DNA from: Membranipora membranacea
Taxonomy: Eukaryota; Bryozoa; Gymnolaemata; Cheilostomatida; Membraniporidae
Reading direction: 5' to 3'
DNA length: 64,000 nt
Assembly: GCA_914767715.1 (NCBI GenBank)
Contig: OU612066.1
Coordinates: 5,335,001-5,399,000, forward strand
The stretch's first letter is position 1. Each line of letters opens with the position of its first letter. The position numbers and the translations under genes were made by a program. The notes under the pieces are model-generated. The model was not told the origin of the DNA, did not search any database, and saw only the letters and a list, made by a program, of their open reading frames with translations. Shown piece by piece: positions 25,501 through 36,200 of the stretch.

Positions 25501-26658
25501 GTTGTTCCAGCGGTATATGCAGTCTTCCAGTGAAAGGAAAACTGTTTGGTTAGAATCTACACTTGATCCTATCCTGCCTTGTTGTCCACCGTGTTTTGTA
25601 TATATGGTCTGGTCTTTGACAAAGTGTTCCACAATATCGAAAGTGATTCTAAGGAAAAGAGAAATATTGTGAGGCTATAGATACGAAGACATACAGCAAG
25701 CCCTTCATGGAAGACAATCACCTACAGCGAGGGCCACCACTAAGATCTGATTGTGATGATACCCACATACAAGCTGATTTTGAACAAAGAGAGGACCTCC
25801 CTTATTTTGATAATGCGGGCACCCAGGCCAATATGATTGGAATAGGAGGTAACTCCGTTGGTTAGAACATCTGTCCCGCAAGTGTTCGAAATCCTTTGTT
25901 CACACCCCGCTGCAGTCTACTACAGGACTACTAGGTTCTGTGACCAGGTGTGTTTCGGCTTGCCGGCGAACTGAGAATACCCTAACAACGAATACAGCAG
26001 ACGCGCCTTGAACCCAGCTCTCATTCTCTTCAAACTGAGACAGAACATTCTATGTACTAATTATGATGTAGGATGTGACTTGAACCTAGAGACATATATG
26101 CTATTCCCCAGGCCAAACTATCTAGCCTCATATATCACTCTAAATAAAAGTCTTGCAATAAATTACCTGGATTTTGCATCACCTTCTATAGCTACAACAT
26201 TGAGCATGAAGCCAAGACAGAGCCAGATGAACAGATGAACAGCTGCAAAACATATATATTATAAAATGAGCATGCATTGTTGTGCCCACCCATGACATTG
26301 CCATTCAAATTTGGCAATATAAATCAATCCCTTTGTGTAAAATTATGATTATTAATTACGCTGCAACCTTTTTAGTTTTTTTTATTGAGCAATCACCAAC
26401 CCTTCTCAAAAAGACATAAATGACTTTTAATATGTTTTGGTTGATGCCTCATGCTGTAGTTTGCATAATAATTGGTCAAAAAACCAGAAAGAAAAACCAA
26501 CAAAACCCTAACTCCAAATATAACCAACGCTACCATAACAATTACAACATTGGCATAAACATGCTGTTAAGAATTACCAGCTCACTCCAACTTGTGGCGC
26601 AGCATGAAACACATGAAACCTAGGCTATACATACCTCATTCACATTGAAGAGTGACAT
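22508..26658 (-). CDS. R_B: receptor, complete except for an 8-bp duplication
   Basis: Seven exons: 26658-26635 (MSLFNVNE), 26242-26167 (signal peptide), 25648-24786 (ectodomain), 24579-24472 (stalk), 24076-23909 (membrane), 23798-23484 (tail 1) and 23118-22508 (tail 2 to TGA). All junctions are GT-AG with matching phases. In the signal-peptide exon an 8-bp tandem duplication (CTGTTCAT twice) shifts the frame. Without it, the exon would read LFIWLCLGFML and the protein would be 718 aa. The ectodomain has repeated beta-strand blocks (IYRWNNSQENGTSLRIIENG, IISFHQIST, IYRVNLSSNETAS) and many N-x-S/T sites, consistent with an extracellular propeller. The membrane helix is AAAAVVLVIGVSIAISTLLY followed by KKQKR. 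The tail has EFLEHV, PPYVRPRLS twice, and CPEYDVYSCASERLEG. Ligand and pathway are unknown. Confidence 0.75.
25848..25995 (+). mobile_element. tRNA-derived SINE-like copy
   Basis: A head with A-box-like TAACTCCGTTGGTTAGAACA and B-box-like GTTCGAAATCC is followed by GCAGTCTACTACAGGACTAC and GGTGTGTTTCGGCTTGCCGG. The tail matches the copy at 17150-17310 on the other strand. It lies in the R_B intron between the ectodomain and signal-peptide exons. Confidence 0.55.
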
Positions 26659-26954
26659 GGTCGAAGTGTGCTTTCAGCTTCAAAACAATAATTCACCAAG
26701 ATAGAGGCTAACACAGGGAAACAACATCAGCGTTTACCAAACAGCAAACTGTATATTCATCGACAGTTTACATTGATCTTATATTGCATGGATACACTTA
26801 ATCTCCTTTGTTCATAGCGATTTATTTTTCTTCTTTTTTGCTCTAACACACTTGTACAAAAACCACAATTTGTCTCTATTCAAGAAAGTTGTTATAGAGA
26901 GTTGCTCTGATTGGATCATCAACAAACATATAATTGCATAAAATTGTATTGTTC

Positions 26955-29152
26955 TCATCCAGAAAATCCCCAACGAGCATCTGGTGTTGAACAGGTCTCT
27001 TCATTAGTAAGCCTCACTTTTAGTGATCCTCTACCTTTAACAACGCAGATCACACTCTTCTTCCCACCATCTGTAGATAAACATGTCAAAAAAATGCATG
27101 AATTAACTAGCAACAAATATTTGCGGATTTCCATATCTAAGAATATATGTATTACTTTATTATAAGACATTACGAGATAAGCTAATTCAGTTTTCTAATT
27201 TGTATGGATGAAAACCATATATACCAACTTACTGCTATGTTTGAGAAGTTTGAATCCCTTTTCTACAATGACCCATTCAAAAATGTTGTTGTCACACATG
27301 GAAACAGTTTCAGGTGCCTCATGTAAGCTGGGCTGAAACAGAAAATTATAATTGGTGAGCTATCATAAAATTTGAATCACTTCACATTCCGATGCAGCCA
27401 TATGACAGATTGTCTCAATTTTTTATGTCTGCGTAGAAAATAATCTGGAAACTATCAATGCAGACCAAATCACCAGTCTGTGTGAGATTTACATTATAAT
27501 GGAAAAGAATCCAGTCATTCTAGATGGTTCGGTACATATTCTATCCCAAATATCAACATATCACAAATATACCACTAGAAAGCTCATGAAAGGTTGAAAA
27601 AAACCTCAATAACAGTTTCATTTGATGGCTGATTATAAACAAAAATGATAGTTAAAGTCATATGATCCCAATTTAAATAATAGTAACGCTAAGGAATTTA
27701 AGCATCATACAAAAAATGCCACATACCGTTGCCATAAGAATGTTCCCAGATGGATCTACTGTGAATTGACCTTGAGCATAAACAACGCGTCCAGAACCTT
27801 GTACTATCCTCCAATTATAAATGTTCATAACGATAAACACTCGCTGATCATCGACCCCATCTGTCACATATGTATCAAATCTCATAAACTGATGACGAGT
27901 TGCTAAATATAAAAGAAATAAAGCAGTAAAGAATAGGTCCGGAAAAGAGGTCCAGAAAAGAGGTCCAGAAAAGATCAATGCCTCTGCTTTGCATTATAAT
28001 ATTCAAAGTTAAATTTGTACTCTGTATCAGTTGTAAGCAGAAACATCGTTTCTAGTATCATCTGCTCAAAATATATCTCCAAAACAGTCAAATTAAAATG
28101 TATATGTAGACACACATCATTACATTATCTGAAATTGTGTGATATTGTTCTAAGTTGGTTCTCTGAGATGCTGACACTGAGAGCTTTCTGTCTGTATTTT
28201 GCTTGTAGAGCATTTTTTGAGAAATTTTGTGTTCACTGGCTGCATCAATCAGTGAAAGAAAGTGAGAATTGAAATTTGAATTATAATTGCCCAACTAGTC
28301 TTTTGTTAAAGTTGTAATCTTTGAAACTCCATTTACCTCCTGTCATAAATTCATAGGGCAGAATTACAATTTCGTAAGATGCAGGGTTGAATGTCACAAA
28401 AGTCCAGGTCTCCCGATCTCGTAACCTTGCAGTACCATACCCTCTATAGGCGCTCTTCAATCTGAGTGTTGGGCAATCTTCAGCAAAATATCGACCAACT
28501 AAAACTTGAAGATGGGATAATGGTATATTACGGATAGGAAATACGTTTAGTTAATGCCTCCACATTAGTGGGTGAGCTGACTTAGATAACACACATCAAT
28601 ACTTAGATTTCACTTCTCTATAAACAACCTGATTGTTGGAATAACAAAATTTGAATCTAGATTATATTCAAAGTTTGTTGGAAAGAGTAATTTGTGGTTT
28701 TCCACTGGGATTCTAGAACAAAATAAAAATGTTAGTGTGTGAGAATTTCATGGTGTCACTCTAGTGATTGCTACCTGATATGACTCAAGTCAAGTCTGCT
28801 CACTGAGCTGCAGAGTTTAGCCTGTCTTACAAAGCTTGACAAGGCAGGCTACAGGGAGTAATAACATAGGGGTATTTATCTTTATACATCTTGATTAAAA
28901 GTGTTCAGCTCCATACTTATTCACAAGGCCTCTTTCAACTTCTGTTGGACTCCTATATGGAATGATTTTCTCTGTACTTTGGCTCAGCTCCCAGTAGAGT
29001 AATGAGAGAACTTTTTCCTCGTATCGCCAGTATTTTGTGACAAGGAAAAAGGTTTCAATTTGGCTCAATGATCGGTGGTTGTCAATGATGCTAGGCTCAC
29101 CTGTTAAAAAGATAAGTCGTTTGAAGCACATAGTAGAAGGTGACATCTTCAT
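26955..29152 (-). CDS. S_B: small five-exon gene, intact, 201 aa
   Basis: Exons: 29152-29101 (MKMSPSTMCFKRLIFLT), 28498-28337, 27902-27727, 27332-27233 and 27070-26955 (TGA). All junctions are GT-AG, the phases join, and the total is 606 nt including the stop. Core blocks shared with S_C and S_D are a YFAEDCPTLRL-type block in exon 2, YDTYVTDGVDDQRVFIVMNI in exon 3, VSMCDNNIFEW...GFKLLKH in exon 4 and GGKKSVICVVKGRGSLKVRL in exon 5. Four cysteines are shared across copies. No hydrophobic signal peptide or membrane segment is visible, so it is either cytosolic or exported without a leader. The pattern looks all-beta. I do not recognise the family. R_B begins 297 bp downstream. Confidence 0.8.
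27936..27976 (+). repeat. Three copies of a 13-14 bp minisatellite
   Basis: GAGGTCCAGAAAA-type units repeat about three times in the S_B intron before exon 3. Sister units lack the run. Confidence 0.75.
28818..28851. repeat. 34-bp TAGCCTG...CAGGCTA palindrome
   Basis: The ends TAGCCTGTCTT and AAGGCAGGCTA are inverted. It resembles the 44-51 bp TAG...CTA elements elsewhere in the window, but I see no convincing target-site duplication here (flanks TGCAGAGTT and CAGGGAGTA). It lies between exons 1 and 2 of S_B. Confidence 0.4.
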
Positions 29153-29214
29153 GATGTGGCTCTCTTGGTCGCTACTTGAATGTGCTTTTAGCTTTCATTG
29201 TGTTACCAGATACT

Positions 29215-29345
29215 TAGGAATAAAGGGTAATAAAAATAAAATATAACCATCAGGTAAACCGTTGATCATGGTAAGTTAGGTCTGAGATTTTAGCTTCATT
29301 ATCCTTTGTCTTGTGATAATTAAAATACAAAACATGCCAAGGTCA
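29215..29345 (-). promoter_or_regulatory. Conserved block upstream of S_B
   Basis: Just upstream of exon 1 the sequence is closely shared with 43255-43375 (unit C) and 55018-55140 (unit D), and more loosely with 19350-19475 (unit A). Shared words on the plus strand include GGAATAAAGGGTAATAAAA, GGTAAACC, TTGATCATGGTAAGTT and ATCCTTTGTCTTG. On the minus strand the last reads CAAGACAAAGGAT, which contains a Sox/TCF-like core. It is the best candidate for the S promoter and 5' UTR. That role is inferred from position and conservation only. Confidence 0.45.
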
Positions 29346-31080
29346 GGGAATTTATTTATTTGGCTTAATGCTGTGATGAACAAAGACGGATAGTTCATTT
29401 GTTTACCTTACCGTAGTCTATACAGATCAGTCTCGATGTCCTTTTAATAGGTCCATGGATGTTTTGTTCCAGAATTAGGAACTGTATATCATAGGTCATA
29501 TATAAAGCTGAGTTTGATATCACAAATTTCTAAAATGACTCTTTTTGACAAGTGAAGAAAGGAAAATGTCATCCTTTATCCCTGCTACCAATGGTGTTAG
29601 AGAACTGTTTTGTGTTGACACGCCTTTGTGTTAGGATTGTGGCCAGAGCTAATCCTTAATAAAATACCTAATCTCAGAAGCAACACCTACTCACTTCTCA
29701 TTGACGTAAGGTTTTTCATTATTCTAGTTTGTGCTCTTTTTGCCGAGATTTTAGATAAATGGCAAATCTTATTAGGTTAAACGAAAAATGAACCAAAAAA
29801 TGAACAAAGATTATCTCCTTATTAAGTGGTCCAAGCCTGTTTATACACCATGTATTATGTAAGCTTTGCCTTTTTGATTTCCTGCTCAGAATGCCAAGGC
29901 TTTGGTTGAGCAATTAACGATGAACAAAAAGGAGCAATATGATAATTACTCTCACTGTTCACCTTTTACTTGAGTACATCATCATTGATGAGAATTGACA
30001 CCTTAGTTATAGAGGGAAAGTCGTCAGATCTTGGTTTCGATAGATATTGTGGTCTGAGGTGATCTCCTGGTTAATCTTTAATGTTGACGCCTTGGCTTTT
30101 ATAAGCTGTAACTGCTTTGCAACATTTTTAAGGTTTTGTTAAAAACAGAAGCAACAGCCTCATTGAATAGCTGGTCAAAAATGTTGTCATGATCATCGAT
30201 TAAAAAAATTCTCATCCCTTCAAAAAAGTCTGCTTTTTCATCCTATAGGCAGATAAATAACAGGTAACATAATTTTGCACTAGGCCGAGGGAATGAAAAA
30301 AGTCAACTTATCATATTATATATGTTATACACCAGTTGTAGATTGGTACTCGTGCTGCTGCAAACAATCTAATGTTAATCAATGTTTACTGTATAGATAT
30401 AATTTTGCATAAGGTTGCATCAGACGAAACTGCACTGTTGTAATGTATGATACGTTCCTACAGCTGAGAATCCTAATATGTTAAACACGTGGCAAAGTAA
30501 ATACTGCAAACGACAAACTGAAGGTGCCCAGACAATTAATTATGATGTGAAAAGTCTGAAACAATCGATAAAAGGATTGCTTAGAGCTCTTATAAGCCAA
30601 GAAGATAAGCTACATAGTTCCCACAAAATACTGCTAGGTGCCTGATTATATTCTATGGTCAGACACCTGTAAGAGGAGGTAAAACGTGAGATATTCTCGG
30701 AACAACAGATGTTCAAAAGAGGATTGAAGATAATAATAATAACAAAATAATAAAATTTATTTGTAAGACATTTAATCAAATTAATCACCGTTTTGCGTGA
30801 GATAGAAAATTTAAAATCTACGGATAATATTCTAAAAAAAAAGCCTAGAGCAGATAAAATAAATAAATTGTATTCAAATTTTATCAAAAAAATTCCAGGT
30901 GGAATTCAAAGGATCAGTGGAAATAAAATCAGGTGAGTTGGAAGGAAGTTCCACGCCCCAGGTAAATTGATTATATACAATTAATTAACATTAATATAAT
31001 TAACAAGTTTAATGATATTAAAATTCAAAATAGTTTAATTGCCTGACTGTAACAAGTATACAAAAAACACCCGGTTCATG
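29346..31080. other. Spacer between units B and C
   Basis: This is upstream sequence of S_B followed by 3' flank of R_C. It contains the repeated GCCAGAGCTAATCCTTAATAA block near 29.65 kb and is nearly identical to 13.3-14.6 kb over much of its length. The frame at 30540-30887 is shared with 13917-14192 but ends differently and shows no splice context. No gene is supported. Confidence 0.55.
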
Positions 31081-31096
31081 TCAAAGATTTGAGTGT

Positions 31097-32597
31097 TTAA
31101 TTATTCTGTCTAGGCACGACTTTCAGTTGCATTTTAGTTATAGTAAAGACTATTTCTGGTTGCAACGTTGAGGTGTTTTGTTTGTTGCCTTCTTGTTTTT
31201 CTTCTGTGGAAGAGCCCTCCAACCTTTCACTGGCGTATGAATAGAGATCATATTCTGGACAATGCTCAGTGGGAACACAAGGATTGTCAATGTAAGGTGA
31301 TTCTTCATGATTAGGGCTTTCATTATGTACTATGGGAAAATGTGAAAGAGACAACATACTAGAATGCCGATCACGATTTAAGACCTCTAAGCTGCGTTCA
31401 CGATTTTGTAGGGACAACTTAGGTCGAACATATTGAGGCTTTGGGGCCGATGCTTGTGTTTGTATTGGTCTTATGACGTGATCCAGATTATTGTCTGAAT
31501 AACTTGGCTCAGCAGAGGTTTTGGTTGAGTCGTTGTGTGCTAGAGGCAGCTGGCCGTGCTGATCTTACAGTGTAGGTAATGGTCTACCCCTGTCCAGGGC
31601 GTCTTTGATAGAGGTTGTCTCTTTGATTCTATTATCACACTCTTCATCCAGTTGATCTCTTCTTTGTTCTACATCCCGCTGTCTGAAGTTGGTCTGCTCA
31701 GTGTCTGTAAGAAAAATGGCCATTATTAAGATTTTGTTGAATGCTTGGTGAGTGATGATGGTCTACAGTAGTCTCACTTTGATTGGCTGAGCCAGAGCTT
31801 GAGTCAAGAACTGTTTGATACTAATTTGTAAAATGAATTTAAATGTATGGCAGATATTTCTCCATTTTACCATTGAGTTGTCCTGCACTCAGAGAATTGT
31901 TTTTTTTCTATTACAATTGGTATTTCATTGATAGTCAGAAACCTCCCCCTCCCCCCTGGGGAGGGGACGACCAATATGTCGTTTGGCGATTATAATTAGG
32001 TTGGCAGTGGCGACACACCGACTGGGGAGAAGTCTGAGGCAAACTATGATAGCATACAGGAACATACAGATTGAGCTCCTTTTAATTATGCCTATTTGTT
32101 AATCATTTCCAAAGTTGGTATGACACTTTTAGAATTTCAGATTGAAAGGAAGGAGAAAGGAAACTCCCGGTTGTATAACCTTAAGACCTTGAGCTAATCT
32201 ACTTCTGATTGGTCAGAAGAATGGAATTCCAGGTTGAGCTGCAAAACCCTTTCCAAGTTTATTAACAAGGGAGAACAATTGCTATGGTTAGGACTAAATA
32301 GCTGATAGATTAACAATAAAGTTTAATGATACTACACTAATAACTTTAGAGGATCAGCAATGAGGATACAATAATGACATAGAAATAAGTTTTCATGGGG
32401 ATGACAAACTTTCATATTCCACATAATTATTTGGGTGTTCGGCAGCGGTTACGGTTGAGTCCTCTCGTGCTATGGCTTACTTCTGACCAGGTTTTCTTTG
32501 CTAGAGTTTGTCTCATCAATTTTACTCTCACACTTTTCATTCAGTTGATCTGTTCTCTGTTCTACATCCTTCTGTCTGAATGTGGTCAGTTCAATAT
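31097..32597 (-). pseudogene. Decayed tail exons of R_C
   Basis: Tail exon 1 begins at 32597 (DIELTTFRQKDVEQR) but meets a stop after about 50 codons and then loses homology. Tail exon 2 begins at 31704 (TEQTNFRQRDVEQRRDQLDE), has a CAA-to-TAA change at about 31567, and then continues open through PQYVRPKLSLQN and CPEYDLYSYASERLEG to a TAA at 31097. These exons lie beyond the frame break in the membrane exon, so they would not be translated in any case. Confidence 0.75.
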
Positions 32598-32679
32598 CTG
32601 TAAGATGAAGTTCAGCTCAGAGATATGGGATATTTTATCTGGATAACAATATATGCCTGTCTGTATAATGGCCTCAAAA

Positions 32680-32960
32680 ATGGCCTGTCTGGACTTTTCT
32701 AAGGCATTTAACAAGCTACAATTTACCTATCTTTCTAGCTATTCACAAAATTCAAAAATACGGCATTCATGAAAACTTGTGAGACTTTTTGTCATTTTGT
32801 TACAGCAGAGGAAGCAAGGGTAAGTCAAGTTATTTGACATATATAGATATAACTGTTGGTACTCCACAAGGTACTTAACAAGGGTCACTGTCAATGCGTT
32901 TTTATTTGAATGATTTAGAAGTGAAAGGTTGCAAAACAGTTAAAATAAGATTAAATAAAA
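32680..32960 (+). pseudogene. LINE reverse-transcriptase fragment
   Basis: The plus strand reads ACLDFSKAFNKLQ, then after a frame change HKIQKYGIHENL, then ITVGTPQGT, which corresponds to RT motifs A and B (LDFSKAFD, GVPQGS). Downstream, 33030-33110 resembles sequence at 46420-46480. It lies in the intron between the membrane and tail exons of R_C. Confidence 0.7.
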
Positions 32961-33227
32961 TATCATTAAATGCTAATATATAAAATTATGATATACCACA
33001 ACTTCAATAATTTTTTTTATCAATGAAGGAGTTGTGTCAAATTATATGGTAAACACAAATCATTTTAGTAAACATGTTGATCACATATTATCATGCTGCA
33101 ACTCTAGCCTTTTTCTGACTTTGCCGATTCAATAGAAAAAAAAATTCTGTGTAATGTGACATTATAAGGATGTATGCAGGAATAAGTCTCCCTGATGTAT
33201 GTAAGCTATGACTACACACCTTTAATT

Positions 33228-36200
33228 TCATGATCCGGGACAGGGGGACTTCTCCATTTGCTGTGTTGAGTATACTTCTGGATGACGTTTTTGTTTCTTA
33301 TACAACAGAGTGGAAATGGCTATGGATGCGCCAATTACCAACACCACTGCAGCTACAGCATACCAAGCAACAATAGGGATATCTACAAATACAATGACTG
33401 TAACCGTAACCGTAACGAAAACGAAGTTAGGCAAGATTAAAAGCTATATAAAATACTTAGATGCAGGGGCGTATATTCTAAAAAATTTCACTCACTGACT
33501 TTTCAGAGATGAGCATGATTATCGGGCGCAGCCCGATCCACACGCCGTAGGCGTGGCGGGGAGGGTGTGGGAGGGGCGCTTAAGCGCCCTCCCACCACGG
33601 AAATTTTTGCATATCGGTAGCAAAATAGTGCAAGCAGAGAGGTATTTCAATGGCTCACTGAGCTGTTGGGTACTTTCAGAAAACAACTCAATAGCAGTAG
33701 AAGATTACGGTAAAAATGCTCCAGTTATAAAGCACCAATTTGAAAAAAAACTGACTTTGATGGGATTCGAACCCACAACAATCTTGTTAACAGTGATTAT
33801 TAGGCGGACGCTCTACAAACTGAGCTATTCAGCCACTCACGGAATTCCGTGGGCCGTGAGTGCTAATATACGCCACTGCTTAGATGGACCCTCCAGATTA
33901 CCACGACCACTCCTGCCCACTTCCCACTATTTGTTATTCTCACTATGTCCTCCAGATTTGAGAGAAAACAGCCCTAACACAATTTTTTAGTAACCATCCA
34001 AGCACTTGTCGATGAGTTACTTGTAAGGTCTTTGCACACAAAATTAAAGGAAGTGCGCTATTCAATAATTTTAACAGTTTTACCTGTTGTATCAAAATCC
34101 AGACCATTATTGTCAATGGGGTGGTTGATACTGGAAATTGGCAAAGGGTATGTAAGTAAGGCCTCATGTGTTGATGGTAAGTGTTTAAAGTGTATTTCAC
34201 CTCAGTTTGATTTACCAGTACTAGCACAAAGTACAAGCATGAAACCCCTATGCTATGTGGATCGCTCAGGTGCTTAGCACCCTCAAAGCAAAGTGATGCG
34301 GTGCAGTATTGCTGTAAATTGAAATCTCCCACTTTTGAATTTAGATTACTTGGCGAGTATGATTGGAGGCTTTAGGTTAATATTGAGAATATTAGATTGG
34401 AAGAGGACATTACCCATGTGGCACTTAAATTTACAAAATCGGAGTGAAAGAATAGTATATTCATGGTTGTGTGACAACCCAAAACTAGAGTGATATGCTC
34501 TTTGTTCAAGAAAGGACAACTCCTATTAATATTGTTTATACTGTTAAATTTAGATAAAAATAATCTAGAACTACGTCTAATGAGTATGAGACATTAAAAA
34601 CACTGTTCAAACTCACCAACAATAGCCGTATCCTCTGTTTTTTCAATGTTTGATTTACTCGACAGATCAGTTGAAGCTGTTACCGGTGCAATATTGCTGG
34701 CATCTTTAGGGATAGAACCCACTGTATAAATGTGATAAATTAGCTAACCGATAAATAACCCACAGAAAGTTTAATGACAAATATGCTGCATGGTCTCACA
34801 GCCAATAAAAAATTGTTGTGACACGACCTTTATTCTGTGGCTATTCAATTTACAGCAATGCTGGCTATTTTCCCAAGCAATCATAACTATAATATTATTT
34901 GTACTTTATATGCTCGACAATGAATAACTAGTTTCATTGATGATGAAGTCAAAGTTTTGAGCAACATTCAACATTCAACTTACCATCATAATGAAATCGG
35001 ATCAATTCTTGATCTAGTCCAAGAGCGAGGATGTATCCGTCTTTTGTGTTTGCCATATCAGACACCTCGATTTTATCGCCATCAGACATATTGGTGATTC
35101 CGGGCAAATGTGTAACCTCATCTTTAACGAAGCTTTTAGAACCCGTCTTGATATTGAGCAACAGCAAAGTTGATCGCAGTGTGCGACAAAGAAGAACACC
35201 ATCATCGATGCTGATAAGCTGTACTATAGCTATAGACTGAGTTCCGCTGAAAAGAATATGGTCTAACTTTCCTGTCTGGAAATTGAAACTAAATACATTC
35301 ATTGTATCAGAACAAGCAAGGTAAGCTGTGGTGTAGTTGTCATTAAATGCCATAGCTGTTACTTCTTTACCCATGCTGCCGAAGGTAAACTTTGTGGCTG
35401 AGTGGTTTGTTAAAAGATTGACCTGGTATATTGTTACTTTATCGATGTAATATGCGATTTGTGATCTGTGATCAACAGTAGTGGGTCTGGAGACATAATC
35501 CTTGTTTTCCCTACATCTTGAGTTTGATTCCTGACAGCAACCAGATGTTGTGCACACCAATGTTTCAATTACAGTGCTTTCATTCATGTTGGAAAGATGA
35601 TATATCTTTACCGACCCCGCATCACCAACAAGGAATCTTTCAGTACTTATTTGATGAAAGCTAATGATTTTAAGGCCATTATCTATTATCCGCAGTGATG
35701 TCCCATTTTCCTCTGATGTGTACCGGCGGTAGATAGAGTTTTCCAGTGAAAAGAAAACTGTTTTGTTAGAATCTATACTTGGTTCTATGTTTTGCATGGT
35801 TTCTGCTGCACCTGTGTTGTTGCTGATAACTTCTTTTGTCATATTGATTCTAACAAATATATAAGATACCAATTTAGAGATGCCACTCTTTCTGATGATG
35901 TGTGATTCTTTACCCAATCGCAGTCGTGTGTGTTGTGTGATATATAGGATAGGATATATAAGAAAAAAGGATGCAAAATTGTACAATGACATTTATCGGT
36001 TTATAGTTCTTGCAGAAGTATTTCTGCGAGACTGAAGACAGAATGAACTAATGAGTGTCTTCTCAGATTAGTATATTTTTGAGCAGGCGCCCAATTCTAT
36101 ATTGTTCATAAGATTATCATGATATGTATCAATTATAAATTTATGGGTATCTATGAGAAAGTTTGCTGTCAGGGAATTGTTATTTTAAAAGCTTTGATAT

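Noticed and set aside
33751-33834. Functional tRNA gene
   Set aside because: The A and B boxes are good but the acceptor stem and anticodon arm do not fold normally, and it sits inside a MITE.
33553-33990. 145-codon plus-strand frame with GFEPTTILL
   Set aside because: That peptide is the typical antisense translation of a tRNA T-arm. The frame lies mostly inside the hAT-like MITE.
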